Origin: Vulpes vulpes
Lineage: Eukaryota > Chordata > Mammalia > Carnivora > Canidae
Length of the DNA: 64,000 nt
Reading direction: 5' to 3'
Assembly (NCBI RefSeq): GCF_048418805.1
Contig: NC_132783.1
Location: 106,047,279-106,111,278, forward strand
Both the position numbers and the translations under genes were made by a program. Within the stretch, counting starts at the first letter, position 1. Every line of letters begins with the position of its first letter. Positions 25,428-37,412 of this stretch are shown one piece after another. The notes beneath the pieces are model-generated. The model saw nothing but the letters and a program-made list of their open reading frames with translations. It did not search any database and was not told the DNA's origin.

Positions 25428-25565
25428 GTACAAAAGGAGATGGACCAGAAATTAGTAAAAATGAATTCAAATCCTGTCTTTGTCTTGAGCTGTATGGTTT
25501 GGGCATATCATTTAACTTACCTGGGCCTCAGTTTCCTCATTTGTTAAACCAGTGAATGAGGAAGA
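25428..25565 (+). mobile_element. MIR, 3' part replaced by a SINE
   Basis: Sense MIR: ttcaaatcctgtctttgtct, gtatggtttgggcatatcat, cctcagtttcctcatttgtt. The element runs up to the TSD of the following SINE, which probably inserted into it. Confidence 0.8.
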
Positions 25566-25580
25566 TGACCCATCACCTTT

Positions 25581-25609
25581 TTTTTTTTTTAGATTTTTTA
25601 TTTATTCAT

Positions 25610-25654
<45 letters not shown>

Positions 25655-25780
25655 CAGAGACACAGGCAGAGGGAGAAGCAGGCTCCATACAGGAAGACTG
25701 ACGTGAGACTAAATCCTGGGTCTCCAGGATCACACCCCAGGCTGCAGGCGCTGCTAAACCGCTGAGCCACCGGGGCTGCC
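25581..25780 (-). mobile_element. SINEC_Cf-type SINE with long (GA)n and TSD
   Basis: Reverse SINE with T-run, TTTATTTATTCATAGAG, a (GA)n stretch (25611-25652) and a reverse-read head at the right. TSD tgacccatcaccttt at 25566-25580 and 25781-25795 with two changes. The two overlapping 72-codon frames are SINE sequence. Confidence 0.95.
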
Positions 25781-25795
25781 TGACCCCTCGCCTTT

Positions 25796-28577
25796 GAAAT
25801 TGTAACCTGCTTTTTTTCAATCACTTTTATGCCATCTTGTCTATGATTCTAATTTAAGCCTTTTTCAATTAAAATTTATATAATAGATTTCCAACTAGTC
25901 TACATTTTCCATTCCTTCTGCTGCTCACCATTTTATCTAATGTCCCTATATTTGCTTCCCAAGGCACTGTTTTCACTATGCCTATACCAGTGGTTCTTAA
26001 TATTCATGATTTCAGGATGGGTGAGCGCTTGCTCACATGTAAAGGGTGGGGGTGGGAAGTAGCTGTTATTAGGCTGAAGTCAACCAATGGTTAGCAGATA
26101 ATAATGTGGACACATTGCTCATTTTTTAAAAATAACCCAGAAATCTATATTTTAATATGAAATCTACTAATTTTAAAATCTTATCAAATGATTTTTACAA
26201 AATTGAACACCCTATATGGATCAAATAAAACACATCTTTGAGACAACTATAGCCCCATGGAGTAGATAAGCGCTTGAAATCTCTACTGTAAGGCTCCTAG
26301 GGCACGTCAGTACATTCCCAAGAACCCAATGTTTTCACTCTGCATTCTTAGAAGCATCAGCATAAATATAGCAGAAGACTGCAAGTATCCAACTATCTCA
26401 CAGACTGGCAGTTAGTTCAATCTACTCATTTTACATGTATGTAAACTGAAATTTAAATCATTGAAATATCTTTTCCCAAGAAAATTGGTAAAAAAAAAAA
26501 AAAAATTGAAATAAGAATCCAAGTCTCATACTTCCCAGTAAACTTTCTGTACCTTCTAGCCTTTGCTCTCATTTTTTCAATATGTCTGACTGATAGAAAA
26601 ATTCCATGCTTTCAAATTGCAAACACAATTTTCTCATTGATGGAGCTACCTTTCCTAGGATAATTCTGTACATTATTCATCTTGTTCATTTACATAAAAG
26701 TTACCATGGAATATCAAATTATATATAAATTGTACTAAAAATTTCATTCATAATATATATGCACTCTCTATATATTACATGAAGTTTATTTCATTTCATA
26801 CACATGCACATATACACACACGCACAATGAGGCTTTTAATAATGTGATTTCTCATAAAGTCTTCAACCCTGTGTCCACATAGGACAATACCTCTATCATG
26901 TTCTCCATTCTTATGAACAACATCTTGCCCCTTCTTAAGTTCTCTGCCTGAAATATGTGGTTACTCCCACTTTGGCACTATTTAAATCACAGTGAAAGAA
27001 TGCTAATTCTGAGAGCCCAGAAATTACTTGGATAAGTCAAAACTGACCCATTCTTTCAGATTTCTTATCATTTTTAACCAGCGGTTTGAATTTGACTTCT
27101 CAAATACATACCACTTTGAAAAGCATAACCAGTTGATGGTTGTCAAAAAGAATGGAGGAAAAAAAATAGCACGGCAACATGAGATGATCTTTATTTTTTC
27201 TTGTAGCAACAATGTAGTCAGTATTTTTTAAGCCACAGTTATTCAAACACTACAAGAGAAAAGGTATACATGGATCCTTTTAATAGCATTGCTTAACAAT
27301 AAATAAAAATAATGAATTAAATAAATATTAAAAACAATAAATAAAAAATAATGAATAGTAGAAAAGAAAATGAGTATGTCCAGGAACATTCCATTTACTT
27401 GAATCTTTGTAATCTCATTAAATCACATGAATGTTCTCAGACCTAGGAGAATACACTGGAGAGTGTATTCCATTTCTTCTCCTGTTTCTCCTGTAGAAAG
27501 TGCTAAATCAGAGGATGAAAAGTAGGAATCTACAGGCCAACTCTGGTCTATACACATTGTTGTGTGTCATATATATGTTCATATTTATTAGTATTTATTA
27601 TGATATTATTGAGTTATTGTTGAAATTGTTAAGTTGCCCATTTTGAAATATCAAGAGATTTTACATATGCACTGGATCTTCTCTTAATTAGAAATTCTGG
27701 AAACTAAGCCAAACCTAAGTTACCCATCTCCCTTTAAATGGAAGGCACACTTCCACTTCAGCACAGTTTTCTTGCTCCTATCTCCAACCCTGTGCCCAAT
27801 TCACAGTTGCCTTAAACCCAAACCTCATCACTTATTTACTTTACTTATGAGACATTTGTAAAGATTCATAACCGAATTTTTGCTCTAGTGAGTATATGCT
27901 TTAATGAAAAGACAATAATTAGGCAGTGTATATAGAACTCCAAAGCCTTTATTTCAATATACAAAAATAAGAGTTCACACCAAATTAAATACTTATTTAA
28001 ACAATTTTTCCAATCAATTCATTCTAAATGGTAAAGTGATAATTCTCCAAGGACCTCTTGCATTTCTGCATATTTTATGAGCAAGGCATTGATTGCCCTT
28101 TCTGGACAATCACATCAAAATATTTGTACACTGAATAACTTATGAAGATAGAATATCTTTATCCAGAGCAAAGAATAGTTAGGCTCAATGCCTATTATAA
28201 AAGATAAGGGTTCCCCAGCTCAGAGTTTCTGTCTCATAAAACAATCCACTGTGTGTTGTGTGTGCAGATATCAATTTGGGACTATTTATGTTGCTCCTGC
28301 CTCAATCTGCAAACATTCATGAAACTGTTGCAGGCTAACTTGTTATCCTATAAATAAGATAAAATCTCAGATCCTTCACAGCTCTTGGCAAATTACCCTA
28401 TTCACTAATTTGTATGGATTATCTAAACTTATATATGCCATATGATTTCAAATGGGTTCATTACTCTTATGTTCATATAAGGAAAAAAATTATAAACTTC
28501 CTATAGAGGTGTTCAAAATATTCTGGGTGAAATGTTCATCATCAGAATACTGACACTGTAGAGGTGTTATGCCATGG
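25796..28577. other. Long stretch without recognised features
   Basis: About 2.8 kb. Position 25985 on (ccagtggttcttaatattca) resembles the end of a hAT-type repeat but does not continue as one. An A-rich patch lies at 27295-27360. Overlapping frames near 27030-27230 on opposite strands have no known motif. Confidence 0.5.
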
Positions 28578-28775
28578 TAACAATGAACACAGGCTTTCCA
28601 AACTAACAGATCAAATTTGAAATCATGGTTCTCCACCTATTTGCTATGTGAACTTTCAACCGTTGCTTCCATTTCTTAAGCCTCACCCTCCTCATGTATG
28701 AAACAGGGCAATAATTCCTATGTTATAATACAATTGTAAATATTAAATTCAATAATTATAAAACACAGTAGAAAA
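28578..28775 (+). mobile_element. MIR, diverged
   Basis: Sense MIR: acaggctttccaaactaaca, atcatggttctccacctatt, gcctcaccctcctcatgtat, aacagggcaataattcctat. Confidence 0.7.
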
Positions 28776-30002
28776 AATTTTCTTGAGAAATTCATGTAGT
28801 AGGATAACTTGTTGACAAGTTTCTTGCTACTAAAGATGTGGTAGGAAGGAACAAAATAGAATGTTTAATTTCCTCCCCCCACCTTGCCCCCATCCTCTCT
28901 TCCCTCCAATATTCAGGAGAGTATTCAGGTGTATATCACCAAGTTCTAGATTTTCCTCATCTCTAGAGAGTATTTTTTTTAAGTCTTTTTTTTTAAAGAC
29001 CAAGAAGTCAAACCCTAGAAGGCCGTTAAGCCGACTGCCAATGGAATGTCATTTAAGGAATCTAAGCTGAAAGAATAGAGGCATCGATTCTGGAACCTGA
29101 CACTGAGGAAAACCTGAACCAGTCCAAAAGCTCTTTTCTTAAAGTAGCAGATGTAGCAAAGATTTAAATTTGGTGTGGAAATAAAGACAAGAGTATCCAG
29201 TCTTGGCATCTTTTTGAAGGGCTTCTGGCAGATTTGTCCTATAGAAACAGATGCACCAGTGGATAAGTCCTCCCCTAAATGACCCCACTGGCCCAGGAAA
29301 AAGAAAAGTTGCCAAAGTGTCAAGTGTGGATTTAAAAACAAAACACTTCCCATTTTCATGTACACAGGAAGAGAAAAGATTACCAGTGGAAAATGGCTGA
29401 TATGGACTTCTGACCAATTTTAGAAGTGAGACCATCAACCTAGATTTGTTGAGTAGAAAAATACTTTAACTTGGCATTTATTTTATTAAGATCATCATAG
29501 AGAAATTTAAACCTATTAAGCAAAGTGTCTGAAAAATAGCATGTGCTAAACAAACTGAAGCTTTTATTAGTGTTTTTCTCCTAATCAGTCTAGTCCATTA
29601 TTGTTCAAATATCTAAATTCTGGGACACATATCTATTTTTTTCCCAGACACTTGGAGTTTTAAATATTCTAAGGAGATGATCAAGACCAAAGTCTTATTC
29701 AAGGTGTCAACTACTTGTATAGCTTCTCTGACAGATGGGTACATAACCTTTGCTGGAATATATTTGTTGACAGGGACTTCATGGTTTTTATTAAGTATTC
29801 TTTGTTCCCATCCACCTACTTTAAAAAGTATGGAATATTTTCATAAGGGAAGAACATCAATGTCTCAGATGAAGATGGTTTTCATAACTATACTTTGTCC
29901 TAAAATATATTGAGTAGTTGTATCTACAAAACAAGAAATATATAGGAACAATGACTTTCAGTTCACGTATTAAATGATTTGTATATTGAATCAAAGTATA
30001 GG
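28776..30002. other. Unassigned, locally less AT-rich stretch
   Basis: 28870-29450 is less AT-rich than its surroundings and carries two overlapping reverse-strand frames (29015-29365, 116 codons; 29139-29438, 99 codons). Neither resembles a protein I know and both overlap in different frames. A decayed processed pseudogene or an old repeat is possible. Confidence 0.35.
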
Positions 30003-30013
30003 TAAACTTGTTC

Positions 30014-30132
30014 AGGGGCAGGGCGGGGGTGGCAGACTCCAGATACAGGACTCAGTATCACAACCCATGAGATTATGACCTGAGTCAAAACCAAGAGTCT
30101 AGACACTTAACCAGCTGAGACCCAGCTGCCCC
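30014..30132 (-). mobile_element. CanSINE copy without A-tail, flanked by TSD
   Basis: Reverse-read SINE head and B-box region (cacaacccatgagattatga, aaccaagagtctagacactt, gctgagacccagctgcccc) preceded by a G-rich block instead of a T-run. An 11-bp direct repeat taaacttgttc at 30003-30013 and 30133-30143 flanks it exactly. Confidence 0.75.
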
Positions 30133-30143
30133 TAAACTTGTTC

Positions 30144-31100
30144 TTATTTTTAATGTTCCATAGCCACACGTGAGTTTTTATATGCATAGAACTTGGGGTT
30201 CTCTCTAAATATAACACTAACTTAAAACATTTTTAAATCTCAAGTATTATAAAATAGAATGAAACATCATGGTATCTGACAGATCATCCTTGATATAAAC
30301 TAATAAAAATCTCAGTAATAATTGAGGAGAAGTCTAAAAAAGAATGAAACTATCTAATTTAAAGTTTATTAATTAGCTCCCCCAAAGTGTTCTGTATCTT
30401 GAATCTAATTCAAACTGAATTTGGAACAAGACTTCAGGATAACACATGGGCATATTGGATATGAAGTGGTTTGGAGTACAAACGTTCACCTCCTAGGTCT
30501 TGGTGACAGATCCTATCTACTCTATGCTAAATGGTAAAAGAAGTCATATTTAAAACTGAAGGAAGCAGAAATCATTCACATTACATTAACTTAATTCACA
30601 CATGCTCTACTGAAACCTTGTGAAGTCATTCTATTGGGGAAAGACTTAAATTATAGGTGGCGTATTTTCTGTACAATGAACTTGAGTTATTAAAAGCACT
30701 AACTAATCTTATCAGCTACCTATTGTTAGCTAAATTGTGAAATCCATTCTATTTTCCCACAGAAAATTTTCAAGCAATTCAACCAAATGAAGTTATTTCA
30801 ATTCACTTTATTTATTATCTATTTTTACTCTTGCTGAGGCATTATGGGTCATGCACAAATGAGTAAGATTTGGCTTCTCCTTTTCCTCATCTTTAAAGGG
30901 TTTTAATCTCTTTAGGTAGAGTTTAGAGGGACTTTCATAGGGACACAAAATACATTAGTAGGTATAATATGGAAAGGACCATTATCTAAGAAATTATAGG
31001 CTTCTCCAGAAAAAAAATCCCTTGGTTTCATACACCAATCTATTCTCTTCTCCAAGCATAAGGTCCAATGTGTCTGTTGAATGAAGAATTTTTAATTTAA
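30144..31100. other. No recognised feature
   Basis: AT-rich sequence without a recognised repeat or exon. Confidence 0.5.
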
Positions 31101-31115
31101 AACTGGAAAAAAGAT

Positions 31116-31290
31116 GGGATGCTTGGGTGGCTCAGTGGTTGAATGTCTGCCTTTGGCTCAGGGCCTGATCCCAGGTTGGGGGATTGAGCCCACATCGGGC
31201 TTCCTGTGGAGAGCCTGCTTCTCCCTCTGCCTATGTCTCTGCCTCTCTCTCTGTGTGGCTCTCATGAATAAATAAATAAAACCTTTTAAA
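31116..31290 (+). mobile_element. SINEC_Cf-type SINE with TSD
   Basis: Sense SINE, head gggatgcttgggtggctcag, tail ATGAATAAATAAATAAAACC. TSD aactggaaaaaag (31101-31113) and aactgtaaaaaag (31294-31306), one mismatch. Confidence 0.92.
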
Positions 31291-31614
31291 AAAAACTGTA
31301 AAAAAGAAAGATTGACCAAAACTGGGTACAAAGTATAAAATGGGGGAAATGTTTCTAAATGTGACTGAGAAAAAGAAATCACACAGTAAGTATTTAGGCA
31401 GAGTTTTGGAAAAGTAAGGAAGATTTGACAAGTTGTTATTGAGAGAGAGGGTATTTAAGAGAATTCAGCTTGAGTGAATTCCTATAATGTGGGGAAGGAT
31501 AAAACTAAATGCGGTGGGGACTTTACCTAACAGAGGTCTGACCAGCATCCATTTACCGTATTTCAATGAGAGTGTTCTATTCTACTATGTCTGGGAATAC
31601 CATTTCTCCCTTAT

Positions 31615-32060
31615 ATTTGCTTAAAATTTTTGAGGTATAATTTAAATTCAGTGTAGCACTAAGTCATAAAATAGGGAATGGTTATACATGTGTAAATGTG
31701 TAATTACTATCCAGGTCAATACATCTAGAACCTCAGAAAACTTTCTTATACCCTCTGCCTATAAGTATTACAACAAAAGACATTATGCTCACCTTTATTA
31801 CCATATACTCTTTTTGTCCATTTTGAGTATCAGGTAAGTTTAAACTTTGTTCTTCAACTCAACCTGTCTATGAGCTTCATCCATGTTGTTGCCTGTAGCA
31901 GTACCTCATTCTTTTTGTATAGTAGTCCATTACATAAATACATCACAACTTACATATCTAGTCCACAATTGGTGACCTTTTGGTGGTTTTTAGTCTGGAC
32001 AAATCAAGTTGAATATAGATTTTTATTAGGACTAAAATCTTCACACACAGCATGAGGTGA
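31615..32060 (-). mobile_element. Old LINE-1 3' UTR fragment
   Basis: Reverse-strand old L1: gaggtataatttaaattcag, tcatccatgttgttgcctgt, cattctttttgtatagtagt, ccattacataaatacatcac, gtccacaattggtgaccttt match the familiar order of mammalian L1 3' sequence read backward. Strongly diverged. Confidence 0.7.
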
Positions 32061-32067
32061 TTAACTC

Positions 32068-32460
32068 ACCTATTTTTCTATCATAATTATTTTCTACACC
32101 TACACCTATTTTTCTTTTTTTCTTTTTTTTTTTTAATTAATTTTTATTGGTGTTCAATTTACCAACATACAGAAAAACACCCAGTGCTTATCCCGTCAAG
32201 TGTCCACCTCAGTGCCCGTCACCCATTCCCCTCCAACACCCGCCCTCCTCCCCCCTTCCACCACCCCTAGCTCGTTTCCCCGAGTTAGGAGTCTTTATGT
32301 TCTGTCTCCCTTCCTGATATTTCCCAACATTTCTTCTCCCTTCCTTTATATTCCCTTTCACTATTATTTATATTCCCCAAATGAATGAGAACATACACTG
32401 CTTGTCCTTCTCCGATTGACTTATTTCACTGCCTACACCTATTTTTCTATCATAATTATT
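32068..32460. repeat. Pre-existing 24-bp duplication split by an L1 insertion
   Basis: The 24-bp unit beginning acctatttttctatcataat occurs identically at 32068-32091 and 32437-32460. Removing the L1 and one TSD leaves the two copies only about 12 bp apart, so a local duplication existed before the L1 landed. Confidence 0.85.
32116..32431 (-). mobile_element. Young canid LINE-1, 5'-truncated, with 17-bp TSD
   Basis: Reverse-strand canid L1 3' UTR: T-run, attggtgttcaatttaccaa, cacccagtgcttatcccgtc, cgtttccccgagttaggagt, ttctccgattgacttatttc. The TSD is perfect: cctacacctatttttct at 32099-32115 and 32432-32448. Only about 300 bp of the 3' end was copied. The clean TSD and low visible divergence suggest a fairly recent insertion. 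Confidence 0.93.
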
Positions 32461-32872
32461 AAAAGTGGCCCCTTCTATTTTACTCTCAAAAAGTGACATG
32501 GTTTATATGATGGATTATATGGTAAACCTATATTAAAAATCAGATGATACAGCTTACAAATACATTATTTTCTGAAATGAAAGACAAAGAATATTCACCA
32601 CTTATTATCACAGCAGTTGACTTGATCTGTAAAACAAAATTTAATTCAAAGAAATTCCAAGAATTTAATGTACAGTACAGTCATCTTACATAATCCATTA
32701 TGATCATGGAAAATTGTCAGTGTTTTATTTGAGAATAACTTTATAACTTTATTACATAGATTTTGATTAAAATTTTAAGACTACAAGAACAATAGTATAT
32801 AAGTAGAAATCACATTAAGAGCAATAGAACAATTTCTTAACCAAAGCCATTTTTTTAAGAAGTTCTGAGGGT
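32461..32872. other. No recognised feature
   Basis: AT-rich sequence between an L1 and a SINE nest. Confidence 0.5.
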
Positions 32873-32885
32873 GAATCACATTTCT

Positions 32886-33226
32886 GAAACTTTTATTAAG
32901 TAGTCTCCATGCCCAGCACAGAGACCAATGCAGGGCTTGAACTCACAACCCTGAGATCAAGACCTGAGCTGAGATCAAGAGTCAGATGCTGGAACACCTG
33001 GGTGGCTCAGTGTTTGGACATCTGCCTTTGGCTCAGGGTGTGATCCTGGAGTTCTGGGATTGAGTTCCACATCAGGCTCCCTGCATGGAGCCTGCTTCTC
33101 CCTCTGCCTATCTCTGCCTCTCTGTCTCTGTGTCTCTCATGAATAAATAAATAAAATCTTTAAAAAAGAGAGAGAGAGAGAGAGAGAGAGATCCTTAACC
33201 AACTAAGACACCCAGGTACCCCGGAA
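32886..33226 (-). mobile_element. Older CanSINE interrupted by a SINEC_Cf
   Basis: Reverse-strand older SINE. Its body (acaaccctgagatcaagacc, aagagtcagatgct) stops at 32990 and resumes at about 33193 with ccttaaccaactaagacacc. The outer TSD gaatcacatttct is perfect at 32873-32885 and 33227-33239. Confidence 0.93.
32991..33190 (+). mobile_element. SINEC_Cf nested in an older SINE
   Basis: Sense SINE, head ggaacacctgggtggctcag, CT region, tail AATAAATAAATAAAATC followed by (GA)n at 33167-33190. It splits the older SINE in its head region, so it is the younger of the two. Confidence 0.92.
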
Positions 33227-33239
33227 GAATCACATTTCT

Positions 33240-34873
33240 AATTTTCTTTCCCTGTGACCTTTTCATTTCACATATACATACTTCAGACCCAAGAGAACAG
33301 AGCCCACATCACAACATTTTACTGAAATCAACAGCAACATCTACATGTTTACTTTTTTTCTTCATAAAGTTCCATTTACTTTGGAACATCTCACAACTAG
33401 ACTTGATTTGGCTATTTTCCTTTTATTCAATGCATTTATTATTGATGCTGTTTTAAATTATTGATTGTGCCATTTATTTGGTATTCCCAAGACACTAAAA
33501 TAAAAGATTTCCTCCCTAAGTAACTCACATTTAACTTCATCTCTATCTCCCCTCTAAGCACTACTTTAATCAATTATTTCTATATACATTATGTATTTCA
33601 TTCATCACCAATGAACTGTGTACTGAAATATCTGTGTTTAATTTTTTCTTGAATATATTATATATCCTGGATCCCAAACTTAAGTGTTGATGATTTTTAC
33701 TGTTATACAGGAGTGTCACAGATATAATTTGTTACCATTAAAATCATATTACTAAGGATTACTTTTCAATCAGTTTGTGAAATTTGGCCTATACATACCA
33801 GAAGGCATGAAAAATTGGCAAATGGTAAAAGCTTGATGGTCTTACTTAACAAGGAGTTAGTGTGCATTCAGAGCAAAGGTATTAAATGGATTTAGTGCTT
33901 CAAAGAGGTGTTCAAAAGAGGCCACAGATAAAAGCAGGAAGACTAGTTAAACATAAAATTATGAATGATATCTTCCTGTCTTCTGATGAAAGAAAAATAA
34001 TTTGTAAAAGTCTTAAACCAACAATGGAAAGGAAAAGGTGCTATCTAAATTTAAGTCACTCCTTGAATTCATAGTAGTCAAGTAGGAAAACTGGTGGTAA
34101 GATTTGCAAAAGCAACAACAAAGAAACCTTCTGATCTCTGTTAGGGAGACTCTCTCCTGAAAAGATGTATGTTCTAAAGAAGAACTTTGCCTTTAGCATA
34201 GTGCCACATCATATTTATAGATAAGAATAAACACCATCTCATAGTATCTGTTTATGCATTTATTATGGAATTATTTGGAGATCATTTTTCTTTATTGTTT
34301 GCTGTTGCTTCTGCTCTTTTCTATCTTGCAACAAAAGTAACCTTGTAGTATCTCCAACTTCAAAGAATAAAAACGTACAATTTGGTCACTGCCAGACTTC
34401 AGGGCATCTAGGGACAAAATTATTCTTTCCTTGTGGGTTTTTACAAAAAAAGCAATGTGCCTGTGTTCTGCAGTTTGAATTTCATTAATGTCATTTTGCC
34501 CAACACTCTTTTAAGTTAATCCAATTGATCAAGCTTCCAATGATGGATCTGGAAAATAAACTGTCGCCTGCATCTTAAGGTATTCTGTCCAGGAAATTTT
34601 CAGACAACCATGGTCAAAATGCTGAGGTTTTATAGAATACATCTGGAGTCCTCACTACAGATAAACTTGTAGGCCCCATCTGTGCTTAACTTCAATCAAC
34701 AATATTTCTAGACCTGCTAATGGCTATTAAAAAACACTGCAAAATTCCAAGGTGTTTTTTTTTTTTCCATAGGAATATTCTGACATAAGGTAACTAAATC
34801 AAACCCTACCTCTCTTCAAAACATGAGCATCACCTAGATAGTCTCCATCCATGAATGCTTGCTTGTTCTTGGC
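33240..34873. other. No recognised gene or repeat
   Basis: 1.6 kb AT-rich sequence. Short frames (for example 33886-34074) have no recognisable motif. Confidence 0.5.
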
Positions 34874-34890
34874 CATTCAAACATGACTTT

Positions 34891-35078
34891 TTTTTAAGGG
34901 GTGAAGGAATGCTTTATTTTTTTTAATTTTATTTAATTTCAATTCGCCAACATATAGTATAACACCCAGGGCTCATCTCATCATGTACTCTCCTTAATGC
35001 CAGTCACCGCTTACCTTATTCCCCCACCCACCTCCCCTTCTGCAACCCTTTCTTTGTTTCCCAGAGTTAGGAGTCTCT
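34891..35078 (-). mobile_element. Carnivore LINE-1 3' end, 5'-truncated, with TSD
   Basis: Reverse-strand L1 3' UTR: ttcaattcgccaacatatag, cacccagggctcatctcatc, cccacccacctccccttctg, cccagagttaggagtctctc. TSD cattcaaacatgacttt at 34874-34890 and a two-mismatch copy at 35079-35095. It is related to, but more diverged than, the L1 at 32116-32431. Confidence 0.88.
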
Positions 35079-35324
35079 CATTCAAATATGTCTTTGGGCA
35101 TGTCAAAGCCCTCCTCTCAAACTCTCTTTAGAAGAGTCCAGTCATTCCTGATGTTTACTGATTGATTTCATTAGTCAGAATCCTTTCCTGACTGAACTAT
35201 GACTAACCTACATTTTTTTTCCCACGGGGAGAATAGCTTTACTTTCTAGAAGTTCCTCCAAAATGTTTACAGTGTTTGCTGGAAAGCACATATTTAACAA
35301 TACACCACACTAAAACAATAAGGA

Positions 35325-35990
35325 ATAGGACCTTCATTCACTGTTCGTAAGAATGGAAAGCACATGCAGCAACTTTGGAAAACAATCAGGCAGTTCTTCA
35401 AGAAGTTTAATACATAATTACTATATGAATCAGCAATTCCATTCCTAAGAATAAATCCAAGAATAATAAAAACATGCATCTACCCAAAATCTTGTATGAG
35501 TCATTATTTACTACACCCAAAAAAGCAGAAAAATCCAAATGTCCATCAACTGAGAATGGATAAATAAAATGGAGTATATCCATACAATGAAATATTATTT
35601 GGCCATAAAAAAAGAATGAAGTGTTAATTGCGTAATATAACTGGTATGAAACCTGCAAATACTATACTAAATGCAAGAAGCCTATTGCAACTGACAACAT
35701 ATCGTATAATTTCATTTATATGAAATATCCAGAATAGGAAGATTTACAGGATCAGAGAGTAGATTAGTGGTTGCCTAGGAAAGGGGGACAAGGCAGGGTA
35801 AGGAATGAGAAGTATCTGCTAAAGAAAAGGAGTTTCTTTTTGGAGTAATGAAAATGTCCTAAAATTGATTGTGGTGACAGCTGTACAAGTTTGTGAAGAT
35901 ATTTGTGAATTGTATACGTTAAAACTAAGAGAATTACATGATAGTTGAATTAGATGTCAAGTTGTTATATTTTTTAAAAGAATATAATTA
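35325..35990 (+). mobile_element. Old LINE-1 3' end
   Basis: Sense L1 ORF2 end and 3' UTR: gaatggaaagcacatgcagc, ccattcctaagaataaatcc, aaatgtccatcaactgagaa, acaatgaaatattatttggc, agattagtggttgcctagga, ttgtggtgacagctgtacaa. Frames are broken. The AT microsatellite at 35995-36048 follows. Confidence 0.88.
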
Positions 35991-35994
35991 GCAT

Positions 35995-36048
35995 GAGATA
36001 TATATGTGCATATATATATACATATAGATATATATAGATTTATATGCC
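35995..36048. repeat. Imperfect (TA)n microsatellite
   Basis: TA dinucleotides interrupted by TGTG and GATA units. Confidence 0.85.
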
Positions 36049-36764
36049 CAAAATAACCAGATTGAACAAACATAAATTTAGCACCTAGAAAAACAAGAAG
36101 AAATACTAAACATAAAAAAGTAGAAATAATAAAGGAAATAATGAAGTTTTTAAAAATGAAGTAAATAAAATCCAAGAAAATCTAGAGAGTAGATATAGGG
36201 TGGATTTTAGGCCAAATTTTTGCTCTATCAGTTATCAGCATGGTAACCTCAAACTGGACACTTTAACCTCCCTCAGCCAAAGGCCACCTGCCTCAGCTAA
36301 CTCCCATCTGCACAGCAAAAACAGATTGTTCCAACCTGTCTTCCATTCTAGAACATTTGAGTTATTTTTAATGTTTCTGACAATTCGTTTTTTTAAAAAT
36401 AAAGTAACAGAACTTTTAGAAATTAAATTTAACCCATTTCATTAGTCTATATATTTTTAAAATAGAAAAAGGAAGAATATATAAAATATTTGCCATACCC
36501 GTGTGTCTACTACAGTGGAAAAAAATGAGTGCTTGTAGCAGAACAAGATATAGTGTCAAATTTCTGAGTTGCATTTCTGATTTTGTTCCTATTGCCAATA
36601 TTTTAAGTAAGATATTTTATTTCCTGACCCTGTCCTGATGAATAACATTTATAAGTCAAATTTTTTTCCCCAAGAGTGTTTGAATCCAACAATTTTCATA
36701 TTTTTGGTCAGGTGACTTCATTTTCAATTCACAAAGCAAACACAATTTGCAGAGAGCCATGCTC
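36049..36764. other. No firmly recognised feature
   Basis: 36060-36190 is A-rich and could be an old L1 scrap. The remainder is unrecognised. Confidence 0.4.
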
Positions 36765-36890
36765 TAGAATTCAACAGACCTCTGCAAAGCTCAGGTCTGC
36801 CTTCTTGTCATTTGTCTTGTGACTCTGGCAAGTTACTTTATTTTAGTTAGTCTTGGTTTCAGTGGCAAATGCTATAAGGAGCCTTCTCAG
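36765..36890 (+). mobile_element. MIR fragment
   Basis: Sense MIR core: cttgtcatttgtcttgtgac, tctggcaagttactttattt, agtcttggtttcagtggcaa. Confidence 0.65.
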
Positions 36891-36999
36891 TATCTATTCT
36901 CCCCCCTTCTCAGCTATAAATGCCAATTAGTTTTGGGTATTGACGTTACCAGTTAATACTCAACTTTAGCTTTCGTCATTGAGAAGAGGAAGTTTCTGT

Positions 37000-37310
37000 G
37001 TGGGACTTCCAAGAGAGCTTTGAAATAGAGGCCAAGTCAGCTAGCATTCCATTCTGGTCCTGTTTTTCACCCTTCTCCTGTGTAGCTTACTTAGAATACA
37101 CACAATACTCGGAGGAGCAGCCATATGTGCATGAGGAAGCCCATCATACACTGAGGATGGCAAAGCAGGAAGATCAAAGGACTTCTTACAAGACCGTAGA
37201 GCAAATGCATCAGCTCTGGACACATACACATAAACTACGCCTCACATGTTTGAGCTCCTGTTTTCTGGGTTTACCACTACTTGCAGCCAAACACGTTCTA
37301 ATAGTTTCAT
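37000..37310 (+). mobile_element. Ancient LTR-like remnant
   Basis: ggaggagcagccatatgtgc, catacactgaggatggcaaa, gcaggaagatcaaaggactt and tttaccactacttgcagcca follow the order of an old mammalian LTR-type repeat that I remember, probably MaLR-related. The 109-codon frame at 36998-37327 lies within it, so I do not treat that frame as a gene. Confidence 0.45.
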
Positions 37311-37349
37311 CTTCTGATACTTTTTAAGACAATAATTGTACCAATCCCT

Positions 37350-37412
37350 ATGTTTTTTGATTAGCACAATGCTTAGTATATGGTAAGTGCTGGAAAATGT
37401 TTACTATTAATG
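37350..37412 (+). mobile_element. MIR or L2 tail fragment
   Basis: acaatgcttagtatatggta followed by agtgctggaaaatgtttact resembles the shared 3' tail of MIR and L2. Confidence 0.5.

Noticed and set aside
25602..25824. Two overlapping 72-codon reverse frames rich in SL repeats
   Set aside because: They are the (GA)n region and body of a SINEC_Cf read in two frames.
29015..29438. 116- and 99-codon overlapping reverse frames
   Set aside because: They overlap in different frames and neither resembles a protein I know. Length is compatible with chance in a less AT-rich patch.
36998..37327. 109-codon forward frame as a possible gene
   Set aside because: The nucleotide text follows an ancient LTR-type repeat, the product has no known motif, and no Kozak or splice context supports it.
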